Shown piece after piece: positions 57,270 through 64,000 of a stretch of DNA of 64,000 nucleotides (position 1 is its first letter; each line of letters opens with the position of its first letter). The notes under the pieces are model-generated. The model saw only the letters and a program-made list of their open reading frames with translations. It did no database searches and had not been told where the DNA came from. The DNA is from Phascolarctos cinereus (lineage: Eukaryota > Chordata > Mammalia > Diprotodontia > Phascolarctidae), in the NCBI RefSeq assembly GCF_002099425.1, contig NW_018343954.1:23335501-23399500 (forward strand), written 5' to 3'. A program made the position numbers and the translations under genes.

Positions 57270-57700
57270 GAAATTGGAACGAGGCAGCAGGTATTAAAGC
57301 TTGAAAAATTATTTGATCTCTCTATGTATCAGTTTTCTTCTCTGTGAAATGAGGATAAGAATATGTTTACTATTTATAATAGGATAATAACAGCTGATAT
57401 TTTCATAGCACTTAATGGTTTTCAAAGCATTTCACACATATAACAACATCATTTGGTATCCTGTGGAGGATGGTATTATTGTAATAAGAACTTTTTAAAT
57501 GATAGCTAACATTTATGGCACTTATTTATATGGCATTTTACAGGTTGTAGTGGAGAGGCAAATGAGGTCTGGTGCTAGACTTTGCATCAGGAGGACCCAG
57601 CTAGGTTCAAATTTTGCCCATGATATATACTAACCATAAGAACCCAGACTAGTCACTTCAATTCTCTGTGCCTCATATAGTACCCCAGGATTTTTCCATG
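57270..57700. repeat. Cluster of MIR/CORE-SINE fragments in both orientations
   Basis: 57270-57365 is plus ('gtatcagttttcttctctgt'). 57395-57480 and 57490-57550 are minus tails ('ggttttcaaagcatttcaca', 'agctaacatttatggcactt'). 57565-57700 is a plus head ('aggaggacccagctaggttc'). Confidence 0.6.
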
Positions 57701-57844
57701 GTCATCAACTAGAATTTCCCACACTTGACACACATTTGATAAAACAGCAGGTCCTTTAAGAATTTAGGTGTAGTTTACAAGTGCTCTACATATACATTAT
57801 TATTTCATTTGATTCTTATAATTCTTTGGGGGCAGGTAGTACAA

Positions 57845-58100
57845 ATATTATTCAATTGATGAGAATGAAGTGAGTAGAACCAGGAGAATAATTTATACAA
57901 TAATAGCATTACTATAAAATTGAACAATTTTGAAAGACTTAAGATCTAAGATCAGTGCAATGATGAAACACAGCTCAACCAAGAAAGCTGATAATTTAGA
58001 ATGCTGCTTACCTCTTCACAGAGAGATGAACTAAGTATGCAGTATGTATGCCCATGTGTATGTACATGTATTTTTGGATATTACCAATATGGGAATTTAT
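57845..58100 (+). mobile_element. L1-related 3' end fragment
   Basis: 'gaatgaagtgagtagaacca' (end of ORF2), 'tacctcttcacagagagatg' and 'ttaccaatatgggaatttat' follow the order of a marsupial L1 3' UTR subfamily. There is no poly(A). Confidence 0.65.
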
Positions 58101-59814
58101 GTTCTGATAGAATTTAAGTATAAGTCTCACAACAGATTTTAACAGAAGTTATAAATTAATAACTGAATTCTGTTCTAATCATTCTGTCAATATGTAATAT
58201 AATTCTTATATACAGCATTCTTCTATGGGTAGGAATAAATTACTTGCCCCATAAATTGATTCCTATTATTTATCAAGTTCCTTTTTCATTCCCACCTAAA
58301 CTTATGAGGCATAAACTAATTTATGATAATTAAAATTATCCCCAGGGTAGCTGAGGTAAGGGATTTAACAAGCCAGAGAATGTGAGAAAATGGAGCCTCA
58401 TCTCACCAGAGGCCATAATCCCCAGTACTGAAGCTGGTCCAAAAAACATGTCTAAGTACAAGACAGTGAAAGGCAATTTCCTCATTTATTAAACTCTTAC
58501 CATGTGCTAGGCAATGGGATTAAAGATAGTTGAAAACTGATGCCTTAAGAAGTGAAATTATTGCATAGGTCATGTAAGGAAAGACAAAACATGGGCTGCA
58601 TGCCATTGCTCTGTATCCTTTTTATTTCATCACAGTACCATGAGACTTTAATCACTAAGGAAGTTTTACAGAAATCTGGTTTACATTTGCCCTAGCATGG
58701 CATAGTATACTGTCATCACATAGCTGTCCAATGTAATAAGGAATACTGAATTTATATTGCAAATGCATTTTCCCTACTGGTATATTATACAATTGTTAAT
58801 TATATGGGAAAAACATAGGTAAACTGCTAAAAGGGTGCAAGGGTGCAGTACAGTGTGAATTAGTCTCTCTTGCTTAATACAGTGAATTCGAATGTCCTAT
58901 AAACAATGAAAAGTTAAGGGAAAATCAAAATACAATATATTCAAGTCTAATTATTCTTATGATTCCACAGGCAATAACAGAATGTTTCTGTTAATATTTA
59001 ACATGGAGAATAAAATATCTGGTACTCAAAAAGCTTTAAGGAAAAAAAATAAATTAGATGGAAAAAAGAATAAAAATTTTTATAAGCATACTCTCATCTT
59101 CTCCCTAACTGTGAATCTATCCCTTAGATTCACTGTTGCCTCATTTTAAAATAGTTCCAACGATTCCAAACTGTCTTTTCATGTTTTTAAAAAATTGGAG
59201 TTATTGTTTAATTTATCTTGTTTTCCATGAAGAAAAAGAAGTGAAAATTAAAAGTGGTCTCTCCACACGTGAAGAATAATAGAAAGTGGAGACTCTACTG
59301 TCATTATTAAATGAAAAAAACTGTACAATAGACACTTGCTATTGGCTACTCTTGACCTTCAGTCATCCCTTAACAATAAGTAAGTAAATGACATATCTTT
59401 ATTTTCTGGCCATGCATTTCTTTCATAAACATGAGGTATTTTTATTAGTATGCTACATTAATGAGTCCAAGTTTTAAAGTTCACAAGAGCTACTTAGGCA
59501 CTGAACTATGCCATTTCTAGCTCAAATGACTGCTAGAGCAAAGGTAGACTGTCCATCTCGCACACACTGTCTTCAACAGAAACCTGAACTTCATATTGGA
59601 GTAAATAACAACCAGAAATTCAATCAGAAAGTAAATTACTTTTTTTCTCAGAGCTGTGCAAAAATAGTTAAACAGAACCTGCAGGCAAAGGAAAGGGTAG
59701 ATGGTCACAAAACCAGTAACAGTTCAGGTAGACGAGTTCAGCTTCCTTAGCCTGATCAGCTACTGATAAGTGACAAGTTGCCATACTCTGTATGTAGAGG
59801 TAGCAGAAATAAAA
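58101..59814. other. No recognised feature
   Basis: 1.7 kb of unique-looking AT-rich sequence. No credible gene; an 80-codon frame at 59508-59750 has no domain. Confidence 0.4.
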
Positions 59815-60700
59815 TTCTATAACTCCTTCTCAAAGACCCAGCAAGACCTGAAAACCCCAGCATAGTCCCCAGATACCAGCACTGAGGCCTTGGAAGACCT
59901 TGGGAGCAGTGCCAACCAGTGGCATGGCAATACTACAATTGTAAAACTCCAAATATCCAGGGAATCTAAGGTTGTTTTCAATCTGTTCTGATAAGTCATA
60001 GAGTTGCTTGAAGATCTAGTACACTGAACCTCAAAGATCAAGAAAGAGCTAACCTTAGGAGGTAAAAGTCAGCTGAGGAATACAGATAACAAAAATCAAG
60101 AGCCAGTAAAGCTGACCTCCCAATCTAAAAAGTACAGAGCAGGGTGAGGAGGTGGGGAAAGAGATGGGCCCCAGAACAAAGCCCTAATTCAGCACCTAGA
60201 GTTGGGGAGGTAAGCAAATCAAAGATTTAGAGATCACCAAAACTGGATAAGTAACTTTGTGACAACTGCAAGTAGTGACTCAAAGGGGAAAAAATGGATT
60301 TTCCCACACAAATTATATAAATACCTAAAATAAATTAAGCAAAAATAAAATGAAATAAAAGCCTGGAAGATACAATTACAAGAAAAGTAAATAACTTAGA
60401 AGAGAAGGTAGTAAGAGTTGCCCAAGTAATAGATCCCCTGAAAACTAGAATAAACTTAGTAGAAATCAATGATTACACGAAACAGTAAGAAATACTATAA
60501 CAAAATCAAAAAACTGACAAAATAGAAGAAAATGCTAGCTATCTAATATCAAAAGCAACAAATCTTAAGATGAGGTCAGGAAAATATACTTTAAAAATCA
60601 TAGTATTCTAACTGATGCAAAGTAAAGGGAGCAGAACCAGGAGAACGTTGCACGTAGTAATAGCAATACTATACAATGAAAAACTGTGAATGACTTAGTT
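59815..60700 (+). mobile_element. Old L1: 5' UTR and ORF1 start joined directly to the ORF2 end
   Basis: 59815-60300 resembles an L1 5' UTR. 60300-60600 is lysine-rich ORF1 sequence ending in ISKATDL and L-K-I-I-V-F (start of the RRM). From about 60611 the sequence is 'actgatgcaaagtaaaggga', 'gcagaaccaggagaacgttg', the end of ORF2. The rest of ORF1 and nearly all of ORF2 are missing. Confidence 0.6.
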
Positions 60701-60724
60701 ATTTTTTTTTGCTTCAATTTTCTT

Positions 60725-62310
60725 TTTTCCCTTTTTATTAATTTACTTTGAATTGTCAACAATCACTTCCATAAGCTTTTGAGTTTTAAATTTTTCTTCC
60801 TCTCTCTCCCTACCCTCCTCCCCAAGACTGTGCACAATCTGATATAGGCTATACATACACATTCCTATTAAACATATTTTCATATTAGTCATGTTGTAAG
60901 TAAGAATTAGAATCAATAGGAGGAACCACCAAAAAGAGGAAACAAAAGACAACAGAAGAAAAAAAATAGCAAATATTATGCTTCAATCTGTATTCAAACT
61001 CCACAGTTCTTTCTTCTTCATGGATAGCATTTTCCATCATGAGGCCTTTGGAGATATCTTAGATCTTTATATTGCTGAGAAGGGTTAGGTCTGTCAATAT
61101 TAGTCATCACACAACATGGCTGTTACTGCGTACAGTGTTCTCCTGGTTCTGCTCACTTCACTCAGCAGTAGTCTGTACAAGTCTTTCCAGGATTTTCTGA
61201 AGTCAGCCTGTTCATCATTTCTTATAGCACAATAGTATTCCACTGTATTCATATACCACAACTTGTTCAGCCATTCCCCAATTGATGGGCATCCTCTCAA
61301 CTTCCAATTCTTTGCCACTACAAAAAGAGCTGCTATAAATATTTTTGCACATGTGGGTTCTTTTTCCCATTTGTATGATCTTTCTGGGATACAGTACTAG
61401 AAGTGCTATTGCTGGGTCAAAGGGTATGCACATTTTTATGGGCATAGCTCCAAATTGCTCTCCAAAATGGTTGGATCATTTCACAACTCCATCAACAATG
61501 CATTAGTGTTCCAATTTTCCCACATTTTCTCTAACATTTATCATTTTGCTGTTTTGTCATGTTGGCCATTCTGATAGGTGTGATGTGGTACCTCAGAGTT
61601 GTTTTGATTTACATTTCTCTAATCAATAGTAATTTAGAGCATTTTTTCATATGACTATAGATGGCTTTAATTTCTTCATCTGAAAACTGCCTGTTCATAT
61701 GCTTTGACCATTTGTCAATTGGGGAATGACTTGTATTCTTATAAATTTGTCTTCATTCTCTATGTATTTTAGAAATGAGGCCCTCATCAGAGAGACTGGT
61801 TGTAAAAATTCTTTCCCAATTTTCTGCCTTCTAATCTTGGTTGCATTGGTTTTGTGCAAACACTTTTCAATTTAATGTAATCAAAGTTATTCATTTTGCT
61901 TTTCATAATGTTCTCTATCTTCTGTTTGGTCATGAATTCTTCTGTTTTCCATAAATCTGATAGGCAAACTATTCCTTGCTCTCTCAGTTTGCTTATAGTG
62001 TCAGCCTTTATATCTAAATCATGAACCCATTTTGACTTTATTTTGGTATATGGTATGACATTTCGATCTACGCCTAGTTTCTGCCATACTCTTTTCCAGT
62101 TTTTCTCAAAGAGTGAGTTCTTATCCAAGAAGCTGGGGTCTTTGGGTTTATCAAATGATGGATTACTATAGTCATTGGCTATTGTGTCTTGCATACTTAA
62201 CCTATTCCACTGATCCACCACTCTCTTTATTAGCCAGTACAAAGCAGTTTTGATGATTGCTGCTTTATAATACAATTTAACCTCTGGAATTGCTAGGCCA
62301 CCATCCCCTG
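60725..62310 (-). mobile_element. L1, 5'-truncated (ORF2 C-terminal third and 3' UTR)
   Basis: The plus strand begins with an A-tail remnant (TTTTTATTAATTTAC) and the reversed 3' UTR ('aagcttttgagttttaaatt', 'gatataggctatacatacac'). It then runs up ORF2 to 'attgctaggccaccatcccc'. It is the least decayed L1 in the window: frames of 162 (61787-62275), 76 and 72 codons survive. Confidence 0.9.
61787..62275 (-). pseudogene. L1 ORF2 segment between RT and C-terminus
   Basis: 162 open codons with words typical of L1 ORF2p after the RT domain: Y-Y-K-A-A-I-I-K-T-A-L-Y-W, 'YSNPSFDKPKDPSFLDKNSL', 'NWKRVWQKLGVDRNVIPYTK' and 'KLREQGIVCLSDLWKTEEFM'. The start codon is internal and not meaningful. Frames continue in 61215-61445 and 61100-61318 after shifts. 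Confidence 0.9.
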
Positions 62311-63830
62311 CATAAGCTCATCTTTTCTTACACACAGTAGTATTGCATCCCAATCATATACCACAACATGTTCAGCCTTTCCTCAATTGGTGGGCGGCCC
62401 CATAATGTTGAGTACTTTGCCACCACCAAGAGAACTGCTATAAGAATTTTGGAACATATAGGCTCTTTTCCTTTTTCCCTAATCATCTTTGGAAATAGAT
62501 CTAGTGGTGATATTGCTGGCTCAACGTGTCTAGGCAGCTCAATAACTCTTCGGGTATAACTCCAGATTGCTCTCCAAGATGGTTGGATCAGTTCACAATT
62601 CCACCAACAAGGATTTAGTGCTCCAATTTTTCCACATTCTCTCCAACATTTGTTGCTTTTATGCTTCATTCATTTTAGCCATTATGTTAGGTATAAAATT
62701 AATATCTCAAGGTTGCTTTAATTTGCATTTCTGTAATCAATAGTGATTTAAATCAGTTTTATATTTTGATTTCTTTAACTAAAAACTGTCTGTTCATATA
62801 CTTTGACTTTGACTCATTCTTATAGATTTGACAAGGTTCTTTATACATTTAAGAGATGAAATCTTTATCTGAGAATCTGTTTCTATTTTCCCACCCCAGT
62901 CTTCTGCTTTCCTTCTGATCTGTTGTGTTTGTGTGTGTGTGTGTGTGTAATATATATTTATATAAATTTAATGTAATTGAAATTATCCATTCTACATTTC
63001 ACTCTGATCTCTATCTCTTGTTTATTTATAAATTGTTTGCTTATCCATAAGTCTGATAAGTACTATGTTCCATGTTCTTCTAAGTTTCTTGTAATAGTTC
63101 TCTTTATATCTAGGTCATGTATCCATTTTGACTTTATCTTGGTAAATGGTGTAAGATATTGGACTATGCCCAATTTCTGCCATACTGTTTTCCAGTTTTT
63201 CCTATAGTTTTTACCAAATAATGAATTCTTATCCTTAAATCTTAAGTCTTTACATTGTCAAATAACAGGTTATCATATTTACTTCCTGCTATAAATTGCA
63301 TGTGTATTCTGTTCCACTGATCCACCCTCCTATTTCTTAGCAAGTACTAAATAGTTTTGATAGTTACTCCTTATAAAATATATTAATGTCTGGTACAGCT
63401 AAACTTCCTTTATATTTTTTATTAGTTTTTAAAAATACTCTTGACTTTTTGTTCTTCAAAATGAATTTTGTTATTTTTTTCCTAATTCAGTAAAATCTTT
63501 TTTTTGGTAATTTAATTGGGATAACATTGAATATATAAATTGGTTTGGGTAAAATTACCATTTTTATTATATTGGCCCTGCCTACCCATGAACAATTACT
63601 ATTTTTCCAACTACTTAAATATGACTTTATTTTTATAAATTTTGTTTATAATTTTCTTTATATAGTTCTAAGTTTGTTTTGGCAGGTGCACTCCATGGTA
63701 TTTACAGTGTGCAGAGTTCTTCTTGAAGTGTTCTGCCTATGACACATAGGAATGCTAATAATTTATGTGGATTTACTTTATATCCTGCTACTTTGCTAAA
63801 ATTATTAATTGTTTTAACTAACTTTGGAAT
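62311..63830 (-). mobile_element. Older L1, ORF2 fragment, same orientation
   Basis: The plus strand shows another reversed ORF2 C-terminus ('ttcagcctttcctcaattgg', 'ccaagatggttggatcagtt'), continuing upstream to 'atcctgctactttgctaaaa'. The frame at 62328-62669 gives the cysteine motif K-C-W-R-E-C, N-P-C-W-W-N-C and A-I-S-P-L-D-L-F-P-K. It is more diverged than the L1 to its left. Confidence 0.82.
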
Positions 63831-64000
63831 CCACTTCTTTCTACTATGGCCTGAAGATCATCTAACTCAACCCTGATACCCCTGCCTAACATATACACTG
63901 AATCTTGTCCCCTTGAGTGACATATTTGTATAATTGTTTTTGTAGTAGCTATTTTCTTCATATTATCTTTTACTTCCTCTTCCTTTGTTCCTCTTTTTAT
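63831..64000. other. No recognised feature
   Basis: Sequence after the L1 breakpoint. 'gatcatctaactcaacc' may be a MIR3 scrap. Confidence 0.35.

Overview
The window looks like noncoding DNA from a marsupial genome. The evidence is the repeat content. There are tRNA-headed SINEs that begin GGGCAGCTAGGTGG (SINE1/WSINE1 type, L1-tailed). There are MAR1-type CORE-SINEs whose tail reads TTTGGGGTTTTCTTGGC (RTE/BovB-tailed). There are L1 copies with the marsupial ORF2 C-terminus and 3' UTR, plus many worn MIR, MIR3, L2 and L3/CR1 pieces. I cannot name the species; these families occur in Australian and American marsupials. Family names are from memory of the consensus sequences, since no library search was possible.

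I found no host protein-coding gene, exon, tRNA, rRNA, CRISPR array or other RNA gene. The longest open frames that resemble known proteins are all LINE remnants: L1 ORF1 near 4.4-5.1 kb, and L1 ORF2 C-termini near 41.1-41.5, 61.1-62.3 and 62.3-62.7 kb. The other open frames look like chance. The window is best read as a gene desert or the inside of a very long intron.

Layout. 0-4.3 kb: MAR1, TA/CA microsatellites and MIR3 pieces. 4.37-5.78 kb: an L1 5' UTR/ORF1 copy on the minus strand, flanked by a 17-bp duplication. 6.2-8.7 kb: L2 and L3 pieces. 8.7-12 kb: mostly unassigned. 12.05 kb: a palindromic hAT-like element. 12.5-14.9 kb: an L2 copy split by an older L1. 15-21.3 kb: SINEs and MIRs. 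21.65-24.1 kb: an L1 3' end with a duplication, and opposed ORF1 pieces. 24.5-27.8 kb: a second short hAT copy, an (AT)29 tract and a repeat-poor stretch. 28.3-30.2 kb: an L1-derived element with ORF1 sequence but no ORF2 (HAL1-like). 30.2-37.5 kb: mostly unassigned, with MIR/L2 pieces. 37.5-41.9 kb: two L1 copies head to head. 42-48 kb: MAR1, a minisatellite, L2 with a nested SINE, and CA repeats. 48-56 kb: mostly unassigned, with an unnamed repeat at 53.1-53.7 kb. 56-58 kb: a hAT fossil and a MIR cluster. 58-64 kb: an unassigned stretch, then three L1 pieces.

Nothing here is a clear new biological system. The most interesting objects are: the ORF2-less L1 derivative at 28.3-30.2 kb; the L1 at 4.37-5.78 kb, which has target duplications but no 3' end or poly(A); the ORF1-to-3'-end junction at 60.61 kb; and two dispersed repeats I could not name (7.5/14.9 kb and 36.4/53.1 kb).
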